From NCBI GenBank assembly GCA_025618425.1, contig CM046848.1, positions 28,885,092-28,949,091 on the forward strand: a stretch of 64,000 nucleotides of DNA. The letters are read 5' to 3'. This document shows, in pieces, positions 1 through 13,037 of the stretch (positions are counted from its first letter, which is position 1; each line of letters starts with the position of its first letter). The notes beneath the pieces were generated by a model. That model saw only the letters and a program-made list of their open reading frames with translations. It was not told the origin of the DNA and did not search any database. The position numbers and the translations under genes were made by a program. The stretch is from Heliocidaris tuberculata. Its lineage: Eukaryota; Echinodermata; Echinoidea; Camarodonta; Echinometridae.

Positions 1-504
1 CAAATGATGTAGACGTACGTATGGCAATTAGACCAAATGTAATTGGACCAAGTGGCAATTTACCATTGTCGGAACAGGATCGTTTCTAGTAGATTCGGAA
101 ACTCGTGTTTAAAGTTTATGCCAGGCATGTCAGGTAAAAAAAGAAAAAAGAGGCACAATACCTCGTAACCTTACTCCATCTAGGTCATGTTAGTTTATTA
201 GAACAGACCTCACAGTTATTTAATGAGAATGGCATTTTCCAACACGAGTTCATTTCACTTCATTAGAGGAAGAGAGGAAGAGCGCAATTGGTGTACGAGG
301 CGAGGGGGCGGGGGCGGGAGGGGGTAGAAAAGTTGAGCGATATTCGGGTGAGAGATCAGCCCCCTTGCAAAATTGTGCCCCTACGCCTATCATGAAAGAG
401 ATAATACTTACTCATTTTATGGGCAAATGGCGACACCAACAAACTTTTAACCAAAAAGAAAATTGTTTAAAAAGATGTGTATTTATTTAGTGATGTGAGG
501 ATGT

Positions 505-577
505 AAGAACCGAGACACGGATCGAACCCAGGACCTCTCGTATGAGAAGCAGGAGCCTTCACCGATATACCACAGTT
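505..577 (-). tRNA. tRNA-like sequence (pseudo-tRNA or SINE head)
   Basis: The minus strand forms a 7-bp acceptor pair AGAACTG / CGGTTCT, with a B-box GGTTCGATCC and a possible anticodon loop CTCATAC (CAT). The D, anticodon and T stems pair poorly, so a functional tRNA is unlikely. Confidence 0.4.
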
Positions 578-745
578 CTCCCACTCCTATTTTTTTTTTT
601 TTTGGGGGGGGGTGTTGTTAGTTTGTTGCTCGATTGCATATAGCAGAAATGTTAAACATAGGCTATAAAGCAAGACTTAATATTAAGAGAATGTGGTGTT
701 ATAGGCGGAGCAGGGGGGGGGGGGGGAGTAAAGTAGCCGCGCTAA

Positions 746-929
746 AGGGCTGGTCACATAATGTCCGATAACGATAAAGATAACGATAACGAGATTTTTT
801 TTTAAAGTACACCCTAGAGCTGCCTGCTACTAACAGACAAGACTCACACATACACACCATATTGTAGGGTGTACCTTTAATTGAAAATCTCGTTATCGTT
901 ATCGTTATCGGACAAATGTGACCAGCCCT
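746..929. mobile_element. 184-bp MITE with TAA TSD (Harbinger-like)
   Basis: AGGGCTGGTCACAT and ATGTGACCAGCCCT are perfect inverted ends flanked by TAA (743-745, 930-932). The arms carry GATAACGATAACGA repeats. TWA duplications are typical of PIF/Harbinger. Confidence 0.85.
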
Positions 930-1188
930 TAAGCTCCCACCTCTACCTACATCCCCTCATCCCCTTCGAGAGAAAAAAGTTCCACGGGGAAAGTTCCACC
1001 ATTAGTTAGTTTACAGAAAGAACTGCTTAAACCCCATTCACACCAAAGAAAACAATACCAACAATAGAACAAACAGAAAAATACATTACATCGAATAGCC
1101 AAAAACCGATCGGTTTGGAATCGGTTTGTCAGTGTGACTTAGGTCTTATGTAGGTTGTACGTCACTTCCTCCAGCGACAATTGCTCCA

Positions 1189-1325
1189 GGGTGCGTTTTA
1201 TCTAGTTTCTGTCGGTGATTTTTACCGACAAATTTGCTCTCAGCCAATCAGATGCAAGGATTTCAGTAGCTTATAACAGTTATTGCAACTTGTCATTGAT
1301 GACAAGTTTTATGAAACAGGGCCCA
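1189..1325. mobile_element. Foldback MITE, family D
   Basis: Ends in AAGTTTTATGAAACAGGGCCC; the core reads TTTGCTCTCAGCCAATCAGA. Related copies at 20228-20360, 23336-23462 and 25395-25543. Confidence 0.7.
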
Positions 1326-1675
1326 GGGTAATTTCATACACTCACCGAATTTTAAACTTCAACCTATAACCTAAAACCCTAACACCATATCTTTGACGAG
1401 TGAAAGCCCGGAGCAATTGCCGCCGGAGCATAATTATGTCGGAGCAGCGGAGGGGAATGGGAATGCAGCCCTCCCCGCCCCTGCCCCCCCCCCCCGAAGA
1501 ATTTTAAAAAATAAAGTTTCAATATTCGAACAACCATCAATTCATATTCGGGCAGCGGGGTGCCCGAATATCGGAACTTTGAAAATCCTGGGGGGGGGGG
1601 GGGGGGGCTGCAGTCTATTGCCGAAGGGGGACGCCTTTTGCTCGAAGCGAGCAAGCAGAAAATTGGCCAGTTTTT

Positions 1676-1815
1676 TCTTCATTTTCTTTCCTTCCCTTTT
1701 CCTCTCCTTCTTTTCTATCTTTTTTTCCCTTTCCTTTCCCTTTTCTTTTTTTTCTCTTCTCCTTTCTCTTTTCTCCCTTTTCCCTTTCCTTTTCCCTCTC
1801 CCTTCCCCCCTCCTT
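1676..1815 (+). repeat. Polypyrimidine tract (about 140 nt of C and T)
   Basis: Runs of CTTTTCC and TTTTCTTTTC with almost no purines, bracketed by long poly-G (1591-1607) and poly-C (1840-1852). It creates several long apparent reading frames that are not genes. Confidence 0.9.
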
Positions 1816-3289
1816 TGCCGACAGAGGTGGCGCATTTGCCCCCCCCCCCCCGCTAGCGACGAATGGATAATACAATATAGGTAATAATATTTGCTTTCCA
1901 GTTCCTTTTCAAAGCGTTTTGCAGTGCAGACTGATTATAATCTTATTCACCGTGCTCGATTTAATTAGCCCAAACAAAGAATTTTAGATGAACTTCGCGT
2001 TGTAGTGCCTAACACGTAGTGCCTACGTGTTAGATTCATTTACCAGATATATTCATGTTTCTTCCAGTGATTTCCGATGAATGGTTGTGTAAATATCTGA
2101 AAGGAACTCCAAATCGATGGCAAAGGTTATCTCAGTCTGCCCCATGGATGTGCACAACCGTTTGTATTCGTACTTTATGTCAAGTGCGAGGGCAAGGACT
2201 TTTTTTTTAATGATACTTCAATCGTGCTCGTGCTTTTTTGTGAAGTACGTGGGCATGGACGGTTTTTTATTATTCACCCTTTTCAAAATTGCAGGTTTTC
2301 ACAAAAGAGAGTTCAACGATTATGAAACTGTTGTGACGTGTACGATATGTAAGGTTGCTTTAAAAAGCACATTATAAATGTATGTCCAGTACATTTTTTA
2401 TATGGAAAAAAGACACATTTCCTGCAGCCTTGATCAGTGAATCATTTATTCCAGCGTGCCTAGAAATGCTAGAATTGATAAGTATAAGTATAAATATAAA
2501 ATGAATAAACGCGTAGAGCAGCCTCCTCTCTGTTTACTCCATGTACAGTGATAACACGATGGTTCAAAGTGAGACATTTTATTTACTATCTACTTTTTCA
2601 CTCTAATAAAGAGTAAAAATTTTCGCCTACTTGAGAAATTCAGAAACTGGAAAGTCGATATTCGAGCAAGTGACGTCAGTCCGCTGGCGAAATTCTGCCC
2701 AAACTCCCATGATTATTACGTTTAGCTTAGGGGTTATGCAAATGCTAAAGTTATCAACAGAAGTGGTTCCATGACATTTACTCCTGCGACAATTTCTCTG
2801 GTCTAACTTTGCCATTTTAATCCTAAACCTAAACCTACCCCTAATCCTAATCTTCACATTGTTCTTAACAAAAAACCAAATCATGACCTTTACCGTAACC
2901 TTTAACCTTTCGAGATATGGACAGAGGAGCAAATGTCGTGTCACCTTAGAAGTATTTTAGTGGGGGTGGGGTTGTCACAACTCAATACCCCCCCCCCCCC
3001 TTAGAGACGCCACTGTTTGTCGTTTATTTTATTTTTCTATAGACAGCGCATTGAACCAGAGTAGGTTCATGTATTGGTTGTATGCAATGCTATTATCAAG
3101 TACGTACAAATGTTGACTTTTGCTATGTATTTTCTTTGAAATAAAGAAGTGACCACAATAACATCGAGCTCTTGTAGCCTTCTTTAGGTGAACTTATCGA
3201 GAAGTGAACTGGGTGAACTGCTTAAAACGATACGAAGAGTAAAATATTTTAAAGCATTTCATCACCATCAAAGGGGAAGTCCAGTCTGA

Positions 3290-4560
3290 TATAATAATAA
3301 TAACACAGATTTCTAAAGCGCACTTTCTGATTAAGGCGCTACAATATTGGTCTTAACAAAACAGAATTAATATAAATAGGCTACATGAACAGCCAACGCA
3401 TAAAAGAAAAAGAAAAACTAATTAATTTAATACATTTACAAAAAGAACAATTAATAACACGATAAAAACTACTTCCGAAAAATAAACTCAAGGGCAATTT
3501 CAAAGGCCTATTGTACTGCCCATACAAATCAGGTTCGGCTTACGTAATACGCCATTGTAATGTTCGCACATTTCTAAAGGTGATAGACAGGGCTATTGAA
3601 ATTGCCTTCAGTTGATTTTTCGAAAATAGTTTTTATCGTGTTTGTTTCAGTTTGATTCTAGACTATGAATGTTTCTTATGCTACGGGGTAGCTTGTTCCA
3701 CAGAAGTGGTGCGATGAATTATGCCCCAAAGCTCTATATCTCCATAATGGGCAGTTCGGGTTCGAGGGACAACGAGCATGGTAGAGGCAGATGAGCGAAG
3801 TGGATATGGACACAGCGTTTTGATAAGGAGATCACTGATGTACTCTGGTGCAGAATTGTGAAGAGCTTTGAAAATAAGAGTCAGGATCTTGTACTCGATC
3901 ATCTTAGGCACTGGAAGTCAGTGGAGTTCCTTAAGAACTGGAGTGATATGTTCGTACTTATTCATGCTGACAGCTAGGGACTTATGCAGCATGGTGCAGG
4001 ACTCCCTGTAATCTTGTGAGAGAAGAATATGGCAGACCAGCAAGCACCGCATTACAGCAATCCACTCGTGATCGTGGTGATGTGACGTGACTCTGATAGA
4101 TACTTCCGTATTCTAGAGATATTCCACAAGTGATAGTGTGCACTTCTGAAGATAGCAGATATATGAGCATTTATGTCCAGCATACTGTCCAGATGAACTA
4201 ATAAATCCCGTACAGTACCAGAAACGGGTAGATCATGGCCAGTAATGGTGAGTTGCGGTAGATCGAAGCCAAAATGCTGATGTCGTGAACCAACAATTAG
4301 AACGTCCGTTTTATCATCATTTAGCTTCAGGAAATTTTTCGTCACCCAATGTTTCATTTCCTGTAGACAATTCTAAATCTGAGAACAGGCACCAAGGTGA
4401 TTAGCTCCTTGCTTGAAAGCGACATATAGTTGCGTGTCATCTGCATAGAGATGGTAGCTCATACCATGACGTCGTGCAATGTCCCCAATAGGTGCCGTGT
4501 ACATCGTGAAAAGGACAGGTTCCGAGGACCGACCCCTGAGGAACACCACTGTCTATGATC
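3290..4560 (-). pseudogene. Degenerate LINE reverse transcriptase 3' fragment
   Basis: Minus-strand blocks in shifting frames: SGVPQGSVLG (about 4550-4520), YHLYADDTQLYV (about 4465-4430), a KHWVTKNFLKLNDDKT block (about 4357-4310), LDYCNAVLAGLPYSS (about 4070-4025), YKILTLIFKALHNSAPEYI (about 3895-3840), and a VVPRTRT block (about 3775). The 3' tail is at 3290-3305 (ATT-type microsatellite). Several frameshifts and stops; not functional. A diverged inverted pair AAAGGGGAAGTCC (3272) / GGACTTGCCCTTTA (4931-4944) suggests it lies inside an older MITE. Confidence 0.8.
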
Positions 4561-4597
4561 CGTTGCTCCGATGTTGTATCACTACTGCTTTTAGGCA

Positions 4598-5252
4598 AAA
4601 GTTTTAGGCAAAATATTAGTGTGTGAAAAGACAAATTTGTCTCTTGAATATCCATATGATTTTTTCTAAGTATGTCTCGTATTTCAAATATTTCAATTTT
4701 TATGGATGTGATAATAAAGAAAGACTCCGTCGTATCAAAATAAGTGATAATAATGACCACTGATAATAATAGTAAGGACCACTATTCATAACTATTCATA
4801 AACATGTGTTAAATGAATAGCGGTTTTCTATGAATAGCGGTCCTTATGAATAGCCAGTGGACCCCAAATTTTCACTGTTATGCTTGTTTAATTTTACTCT
4901 ATTTATTCAAATCAACTTGATATTAGTGTGGACTTGCCCTTTAATAATGATGTTGTTATCTGATTTTGTGATGATTATTAACATTTTACGTGCACGAGAA
5001 GAGAGAGGGAATGTATAGCAAGTATATATATATGTATATTTCCTAACCTGCTAACCGTATGATCTTCACCAACAATATATTTACAGGTTGTATATATACG
5101 TTCAATATTCAAACTACAAAATATAAGTTGAATATTAGTTTGCATAAACATAAAGTTCGGTAGGAAAATATTTTAAAAGTTTTAGGCAAAATATTATTGT
5201 GTGAAAAGACAAATTTGTCTCTTGAATTTCCGTTTTTTCTAAGTATGTCTCA
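4598..5252. repeat. Direct repeat pair 4598-4678 / 5176-5252
   Basis: Both copies read AAGTTTTAGGCAAAATATTA, GTGTGAAAAGACAAATTTG and TCTAAGTATGTCTC. The left copy abuts the truncated 5' side of the LINE fragment. Confidence 0.75.
4765..4862. mobile_element. Small foldback (GCGGTCCTTATGAATAGC family)
   Basis: GGACCACTATTCATAA and GAATAGCGGTCCTTATGAA form inverted halves. Related element at 46448-46556. Confidence 0.55.
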
Positions 5253-6865
5253 TAAACCCACTTCGAAGAAAAATGATAAGTGATGCCTTCCTAAATAGGC
5301 TTACGAGCACAATTTGGTGATGGTGGTGGTGGGGAGGGGGGGGGGGTCTGAAAACACTTGTCATGAATATCAACTTTCCAGTTTCTAAATTTTAAACGAG
5401 TGAGCGAAACGAGAGATTACAACTTGTGACACGGGCTTTAGTTAATACATGTAGTATTCCTACATTCACTTGGTTTACCTTCTTATTTATGACTAGGGAT
5501 TTTTTTTTCGTGGTCGGTTCGCGTGCAAAATCTCGACCGACTGAGAAAGAAAAAAAATAATAAATTCATGTTGCATACAGAGGATGTGGAAAGAAATGAG
5601 AGATTAAGAAAGCGTTAGCTACAGAGTGTGACAAGTTCAGCTACAAATACTACACAATAATGAGCTCGATATTGGGAAATTCGTATCGCATTAAATGAAA
5701 TATGCAAACCATCGTGAAACCACACATTGCGGAAATCGAGAAACCATATTTTCACATTATTTTCACATGGTTTATATCATGCTTGTGATCCGGGGTATCC
5801 AGATAAACCCACCAGCACATATCCCATAACACCGTCCGTCATCATGGCATGTAGAGGCTAATGTTTTCAGGAGAATTTCAGTTCGTGAGTGAGATTCAGC
5901 CACTAAATTTCCAGGAAGGGGGATAATGTGACAAACCCTTGATCCTGCACGAGGGAGAAGGATTATGATCGTCTTTAGAGAGGGATAGCCGGGGGGGGGG
6001 GGGGGGGGGACAAACTTTCCCTGAAAATTCGTGCCTGGGTGTTGGAATGGAGTTTTGAAATCATGAATTATGTCTCAAGGCAACCACCGTTCTAACAAAA
6101 TATTCCCCAGCTGCTCGTGAAAGTATTACAACCCCATTCATTTTTCCAGTAGCGATGGTAACAGACAACAGAAGGGACTTCGTAAAATGAAGAAAAAGAA
6201 AGATACCTTGTTTCAACAACCACACCAACAATGGCCTTACATACATGTAGGATTCTCCAGCATTTAAATGACCATATAAAAAAGACTTCGGGAGTTTGTG
6301 CTTACATTTTTTTTCTTCATCCTTTTATGTTTTTATTTTGATTTGTTTGCAGATGTATATCGATCGGTGAGGATTATATCAAGACTGTATTTCCAAGACT
6401 ATTGCGTCTCCGTACAACTTCCATCTCTGGACAACTGTCCCGTTAGCTCGCGCGTCCCGTTAGACACCCCCCCCCCCCCCCCCCCCTCCTTGACTATCGC
6501 CATGGCCCATGGATAACTCCCCCTTGGACGATGGTCGTGGACAACCGATCTGGCCATGTCACCAAACCCGTTATAACATTATCGCAAAGACACCCCCCCC
6601 CCCCCCGGCCTCCCAAATAACAAAAGAACAACAACAACAACAAACACCCATTGGTAGTTGAATTATAGTTTCAATACCTTATTATACTGCCTTTGCAATT
6701 CATTTTCAGATAATGTCTTACGTCGTTGTAATTTTCGCAAATTCCAAATCGGTGACGCACTAGGCTTTCGAAATTGCCTTAGGCTGGTATATGAAAAGTC
6801 TTTGAGATTGTGTTCTATAAATTATCCTCTCAATCACCACCATTTATAAATAGTAAGACCCTAGC

Positions 6866-7292
6866 TAAACTACCCAAGACAACACAAGGGAGGGGTGATG
6901 TTCTAACGGGCAATTATACGGGATTATTGCCCAGGATATAATTTTCCTCTTGTGTAGAGAGGCACGATGGCTCAGTGATAGAGCCATGGTCTCGTAACTA
7001 GAGGACCCGGGTTCGAAACCAAGTGGATGCGCTAGTGCCCTTTGGTAAGGCATTAATCCTTATTACCAAGTCCTTCGGAGAGGACTTAAGTCGTCGGTAC
7101 CCTGGTTGGTCACTTACAAACATACACATGCTTTCTTAGCAGTCAGGTGAAGAAAAAAAAATCAGACCTTTCAGTTGTCCCATTGGAGTAGTTGTCCAGA
7201 GGGTCCTAACCACAGAACTAAAGACTTATTTAGGAGTTCTGTGGTCCTAACCAGGGAAGCAAGACTAGAGGATTGTTGTCCGGGGTAGTTTA
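6866..7292. mobile_element. Foldback MITE carrying a SINE
   Basis: TAAACTACCCAAGACAAC at the left and GTTGTCCGGGGTAGTTTA at the right. Sub-terminal inverted pieces surround a tRNA-derived SINE, so the SINE inserted after the MITE. Confidence 0.6.
6959..7161 (+). mobile_element. tRNA-derived SINE
   Basis: A pol III A-box-like TGGCTCAGTGATAGAGCC (6969-6986) and B-box-like GGGTTCGAAACC (about 7010-7021) are spaced as in a tRNA. A non-tRNA body follows (TGCCCTTTGGTAAGGCATTA, then TCCTTCGGAGAGGACTTAA), and an A-rich tail at 7149-7161. Confidence 0.75.
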
Positions 7293-9383
7293 TATTTTCT
7301 TGGAAGTAACAGTAAAATGATAGTCGATCAGAGGTTGCGGTGGTGCGAGTTTCATGAGATATGATTTTTTTTCTTCTTCAGGAACTGACATCCGAAAGAT
7401 GCGACTCGGGTTCGAAGTTCTGAAGAACTCATAGAGAGCTAATCACAGGACTAAATCACGTTCCCCTCCCTGTCTGGATGGTTAGATTACATTGTTCAGG
7501 TATTTTCTTTCACCTCGAAAAGATCTTTGCAAGATTGGCAAGGCAAGGGAAAGGTCTTTTCAAGGAACGCAAGGAATAAAACATATAATGTACCCTTTTG
7601 AAAAGAATTTTCCACGGATGCATGGAGCCGTACGTCCTTTTCTGCACGTATCACAGTATGCCACGTATGACCTGGACATGCTCGGATAAACCTCAAGCTG
7701 ACCGTCAATATAAAGTTGCCTCAAAAGTTCATTCATCATTTGACTCGCTTGGGGAAGAAAATTGTAATTCACTGATATCAGGCATTGTAATAAGAAATGC
7801 CATAATTTCAATGCGAAAAAAATTCGTTCTCTCGCATTGTTATTCTTAATTAAGCGGTTCCGTCCATTGGCGTAGATAAAATGCAAGTTTTATAGACAGA
7901 TTTTTGAAAAAGTCTCTGGTGTGGGAGGGGGATACACTGTCGCCGGTCATCCCCCCCCCCCCCCCCAATTATGAACACGGATCGACACCCCTGTTGCCCT
8001 TGTACGGTACGACAAACGGAATACGTTGGATTCTTTCCAAAGACTTTCAAACAGTAGGTCCGTACGAAGCTTGAAAAAACCAGGAGTGCCTTATTTCATT
8101 TTAATACCGAAATATTGTATGTACCCATGGGCGGAAAGCTCTCTTCAAACGTGAAGGGGGCAGACCCAAAATTGCCTGACAAGCAAAACAAAAACAAAAA
8201 CAAAAACAAAAACAAAAACAAAAACAAAAACAAACAAAACAAAATAACTGGAGGGGGCGGGGAGGAGGTCATCAGCTGTGTGCGTGCACGTTTAACTCCA
8301 AAATTTTCTGACAAGCAAAGAAAAAAAATTGGAAAAAGGGGGTGCGACGCACCAATTGCGACCCCCCCCCCCCCCCTATTCCGACTGGATAATTACATAT
8401 GGTACACGTCCTGCTTTGCACGTACATGTTATTCAGGCATGGCCTTGGATAAACCCATAAGTGACGTCAATATTAATTGAGTTTTTAAATGTATTGTCTG
8501 AGACGCTAAGTGACGATAGTTCTAGCACATTATAATTCAGGTGGGTGGTGTCAGGCATCGTATATTCGATACAAAAGAATACGAACCTGAACTATTGAAC
8601 AAAGGAATGATTTTCTTTCTTTTTTTTACATGCAGCAGACCTTATCCTACGTTTTTCTAACTTTGTTCAACACTGCCTTTATTATTGGAAATGAATGCAA
8701 ATATGATTTTGGATTTCTGTCACGCGATGATATCTTTGTTATTCTCGGGTGTGTGTTTTCTCTTTTCTCTTCTCTCTCTCTCTCTCTCTCTCTCTGACAA
8801 AGAATACGGTTATCAACCTTTTTAAGTTGAGATCACCAGCTTTGGTCATGATGTGTAATGTCACAGTAGGACTTCTCCATTTCCTGTGTAATAAAAAGTG
8901 CATAAACTGTCCCTTTTCTAATTTTTCTTTTGAAATATGAACTGTTACAGGTGGACGAGTAAAAATATGTTTTTGAATAAATCATAACCTATCAGGAAGA
9001 TCCTCAAAATTACTTCTAATCCATTATTCTGATTTTTTTAAAATTTTGCTAAGACCATCTTTAAATACACCTGGTAAAGGGGTGGTACACATAATATTGT
9101 ATTGTTCTGAATCAGATACTGTTACAAATATCATGGGTTTGATTGTTAAAGAGTGGAACTATTCTAAATTTTAACACATTCTTAGGAATGTCATTTAAAG
9201 ATAGAACATTGAACCTAATCAATATGAAATTTACTTCCTTCGACTTTAAAATGTGCAAAATCAAGTATGTTTGGACTTGCTGAGTTAGAGGTATTAGCGA
9301 TTAAAAGTGTCACCTTTGAAAACGCGGAGACATTGCAGACTACGGAATACTAACACTATCCCCAGTACAATATGAAGTGTCAC
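7293..9383. other. No gene seen
   Basis: AT-rich sequence with poly-C runs (7952-7966, 8363-8377), the AAAAAC microsatellite and a CT run (8769-8794). No conserved frame. Confidence 0.6.
8188..8242. repeat. (AAAAAC)n microsatellite
   Basis: About eight uninterrupted hexamers. Confidence 0.95.
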
Positions 9384-9857
9384 TACACTACCACCCCCAC
9401 TACCACTGATACCACTATACTACTCCTATAACTATAGTACTACCAACAACATTACCACTACTACTATACTACTACCACCCCACTACCACTGATACCACTA
9501 TACTACTCCTATAACTATAGTACTACCAACAACATTACCACTACTACTATACTACTACCACCCCACTACCACTGATACCACTATACTACTCCTATAACTA
9601 TAGTACTACCAACAACATTAACACTACTACTATACTACTACCATCCCCACTACCACTGATACCACTATACTACTCCTATAACTATAGTACTACCAACAAC
9701 ATTACCACTACTACTATACTACTACCACCCCCACTACCACTGATATCACTATACTACTCCTATAACTATAGTACTACCAACAACATTACCACTACTACTA
9801 TACTACTACCACCCCACTACCACTGATACCACTATACTACTCCTATAACTATAGTTA
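9384..9857. repeat. 83/84-bp minisatellite, about 5.6 copies
   Basis: TACCACTGAT recurs at 9401, 9484, 9567, 9651, 9735 and 9818. Units are nearly identical and made of CTA/CCA trinucleotide-like sequence with a CTATAACTATAGTACTAC core. A TTATTATACG run follows. Confidence 0.93.
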
Positions 9858-10100
9858 TATTTATTATACGTTATTTATTATTATACGTTATTTATTATAG
9901 TTTATTATACGACTACAACCACACCACTACTATCACCACCAAAAGTGAAGAAAGAGTGAAGTGAAGAGCAAAAGAGAGAGAAAGAAATGAAGATATTGGG
10001 GAGTGACTCCACACATTGAGGATTTCCGAGGCATAATGAATTCATAGAAAAGAGCCAGATTGGAATACTATACAGAGAAGGATATAATGATAGACATAAT

Positions 10101-11777
10101 AACTAGCACATCAATGATGTGGCGCTCATCCGGCATGCAGCAAAGAAATTGATGCAATTTGTACTTTGAACACAGTAGACATTGTAATGAATCGATGAAA
10201 TGTACATGTATTGGTTACATGCATGTACAGATGATGAAATGCCTATTGCAGATCTGGCTAAATGTGGTTTTGGAAGGAGACAGTGACATGTAGATATGAA
10301 TGAAAGTCTGGAAATTGACAACTCAAGTTGCACGACTTCAGTTAAAAGATTTTGGGGAATGTAAATTTTAATAGTTTTACTGTGTGACAGAGAAATTTGA
10401 AATAAAGCATAAAGTTAGTCAAGGTGAGGTATCTCTACCAACTGTGAAATCTTTATTGAGAGAGATTTGAAGGTTAAGATTTGTAATAAAAGAGAAAAGC
10501 ACTGAATGACATAAGTTATGCATTGGTGTAAAAAAAGAATTTTAAGGTTGGGACATTTAAGGGTGGCTTCAGTGCATTGTCCCTCACTGTTTCAAGTCTT
10601 TATTAGCTCATAACCCGCTATTGTTGACCACTGTCACTTCTGGGTTCTCGGTTCTGTCGATGATGTCGACAGAAATCATGTAGAAAGGTATAGCCTTTGA
10701 AATAATCCAGCAGCCATGGGTTTCATAATGGACAGGGCAAAGAGTTAAAATAAATTTTGTATAAATTACCATAAATAATTTTCTAGATAAAATTTCAAAA
10801 TTCCGAGTAGAAGTTCAATGAACCTCATGAAAGTCTTCCTCAATAAATGAGGAAGAAGAAGCAAGTTTTGTGATTTTGTAATAAATTTCGCATAAATTAG
10901 CATAAATAATTTTCTAGACAAAATTTCAAAATTCCATGAAGAAGTTCAATGAACTTCATGAAAGTCTTTTAGATGGAAGAAAAAAAATCAAAATCAGTCA
11001 ATAAATGAGGAAGAAGAAGCAATTTTTGTGATGTTTTAATAAATTTTGCATAAATTTGCATAAATAATTAGCATAAATTATTTTCTAGACAAAATTTTAA
11101 AATTCCGAGTAGAAGTTTAATAAACCTCATGAAAGTCTTTCAAATGGAACAAAAAAAAAATCGAAATCGGTCAATAAATGAGGAAGAAGCCATTTTTGTG
11201 ATCTTTTTAATAAATTTCGCATAAATTAGCATAAATAATTTTCTAGACAAAATTTCAAATTTCCGAGTAGAAGTTCAATGAACCTCATGAAAGTCTTTCA
11301 GATGGAAAAAAAAAATCGAAATCGGTCAATAAATGAGGAAGAAGAAGCAATTTTTGTGATTTTTGAATAAATATCGCATAAATTAGCATAATTAATTTTG
11401 TAGACCAAAATTTCAAAATTCTGTGTAGAAGTTCAATGAACCTCATGAAAGTCTTTCAGATGGAACAAAAAAAATCGAAATCGGTCAATAAATGAGGAAG
11501 GAGAAGCAATTTTTGTGATTTTTGAGAAATGCGCATAAATTAGCATATTTAATGAGTTTCAAAATTCTGTGTAGAAGTTTCGAATCCCCCACCTAGTGCT
11601 ATCATATAAAGCAAACGGAATTAAAATCGGGTAAGAAATGGCGAAGAAGAAGCATTTTGAAATTGTGGACGGACGACAGACGAAGGACGGACGGACGGAC
11701 GGACGGACGGACGGACGACGGACGCCTCGCCACGGCATAAGCTCATCTGGCCCATTCGGGCCGGATGAGCTAAAAAT
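10101..11777. mobile_element. 1.68-kb interspersed repeat, copy 1
   Basis: Near-identical to 32508-34194; similarity starts and stops sharply at both ends (AACTAGCACATC ... GAGCTAAAAAT). Internal order: a unique 5' part of about 680 bp, about six tandem units of 130-170 bp (10780-11640), a (GGAC)n microsatellite (11690-11717), then a hairpin AGCTCATCTGGCCC / GGGCCGGATGAGCT at the 3' end. No transposase-like frame. Tandem repeats plus microsatellite plus terminal stem-loop resemble Helentron-derived (HINE-type) elements, but I cannot confirm the class. Confidence 0.9.
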
Positions 11778-12128
11778 GCATGACAGAATATCTAATTATA
11801 ATTTATTGCAGAACCGAGTTCTGTTTCTTCATCCAAATTTTCATTTTCTAATATGCTTTTCGACTTTAAATATGAATATTTATAAAATAGCAAAGCAACA
11901 ACAATGGTAAAGGACTTGGCATCTCTTTGCAAGAAATAAAACATCATGAAATTTGGCATGGATCAGCAGATTATACCCTAAAAATTATGTGTATACTAAA
12001 CAACTATCTGATTAACATATCTCCCAAAACTTGATTTGGAGGCATCACGTAATACAAAATCACATAAATGTGTCATTTATGAAAATAAAATAGATACAAA
12101 AACCCTTTGTTAGAAACGATTCACTTTT

Positions 12129-12345
12129 ATAGATAAAGTTGAGTTCTGGTCAAGCGATTACTTCGTTAAAGAAACTGTCTCAAAGCAATTGGCCAAGGTT
12201 GATCATGTCCACATAAAAATTGGTGTATACTGTGAGGTTTTGGAATCATCAAAACGCAAAAATGGGTATAAGGGACTGCATACACTTGGCATGAATGTTT
12301 GGCTGAACTCTTCGGCCATTTTGTCTGTGGAGATTACCATGGTCT
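12129..12345. mobile_element. Truncated family C MITE downstream of PPAN
   Basis: Begins AAGTTGAGTTCTGGTCA and matches about half of the family C core in reverse orientation. The other end is lost. Confidence 0.6.
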
Positions 12346-13037
12346 AAAGAGGGCGCTGTACTGTTATGAAGAGTACAGAGATATTGCAGACTAAGGGGAT
12401 AGATACATTTTCATAATTGCAGTTTAGAGTTGACTTCTCATCTAGCTGAGACTTCAGTCTATTTGTTACATAAAAGGCTGATTTATGTAATATAAAATTT
12501 TATATTCAAAGATTAAATGTACTGCTGAATTCCAGTTAAGACAAGAAATAAAGTATCAAAGAATCCAATAAACTGTACTTGGAATAGCCATATCTACATA
12601 TATGATATCTGCGTGATGGCAATTCAGTACAATTTTATTTTGTTTCAAATGCAGATTCAGTATCAGAATTCCACCTTACCCCTTAGGTACCTCAGATGGG
12701 CTCTGTACGATTTCCGTGCAGAGGCTGCGGAGACTGCAATTTTGCTGTTTGCGTTCAGGACGCATCTTTTTGCGCCACTACGTTTCCCTAAGCTACCTTA
12801 AGTTCGTTGCCCGACTTCTTGATAAGCCTCAAATGGTCCATGCAACTTGATCATTAACCCATTGGACAATATTTAATTCTGGTATAGCACATATTTTCCA
12901 TAGACTCAAGACCGAGTTATCTTAGGTTTAGTATTCAATTGGTTAAACGCACATAACATATCTTTTGGAGAAGACATCAGCAATAGACATGATCGAGTCC
13001 AGTCAAAGAGTTATAAGTCTGTACTTTTGGTTCCAAT

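Noticed and set aside
1393..1884. Long overlapping frames in the polypyrimidine/poly-G region
   Set aside because: Low-complexity artefacts open in several frames on both strands; no domain.
2816..2860. CCTAAACCTAAACC telomere-like run
   Set aside because: Only a few irregular units, not the animal TTAGGG repeat.
9384..9857. CRISPR-like array
   Set aside because: The 83-bp units are continuous with no variable spacers, and the DNA is eukaryotic.
10103..10333. 76-aa minus-strand frame present in both 1.68-kb repeats
   Set aside because: Conserved only because the copies are nearly identical; no recognisable domain.
12613..12801. 62-aa frame ending FRTHLFAPLRF
   Set aside because: Faint resemblance to a LINE RT terminus but too short and without the other motifs.
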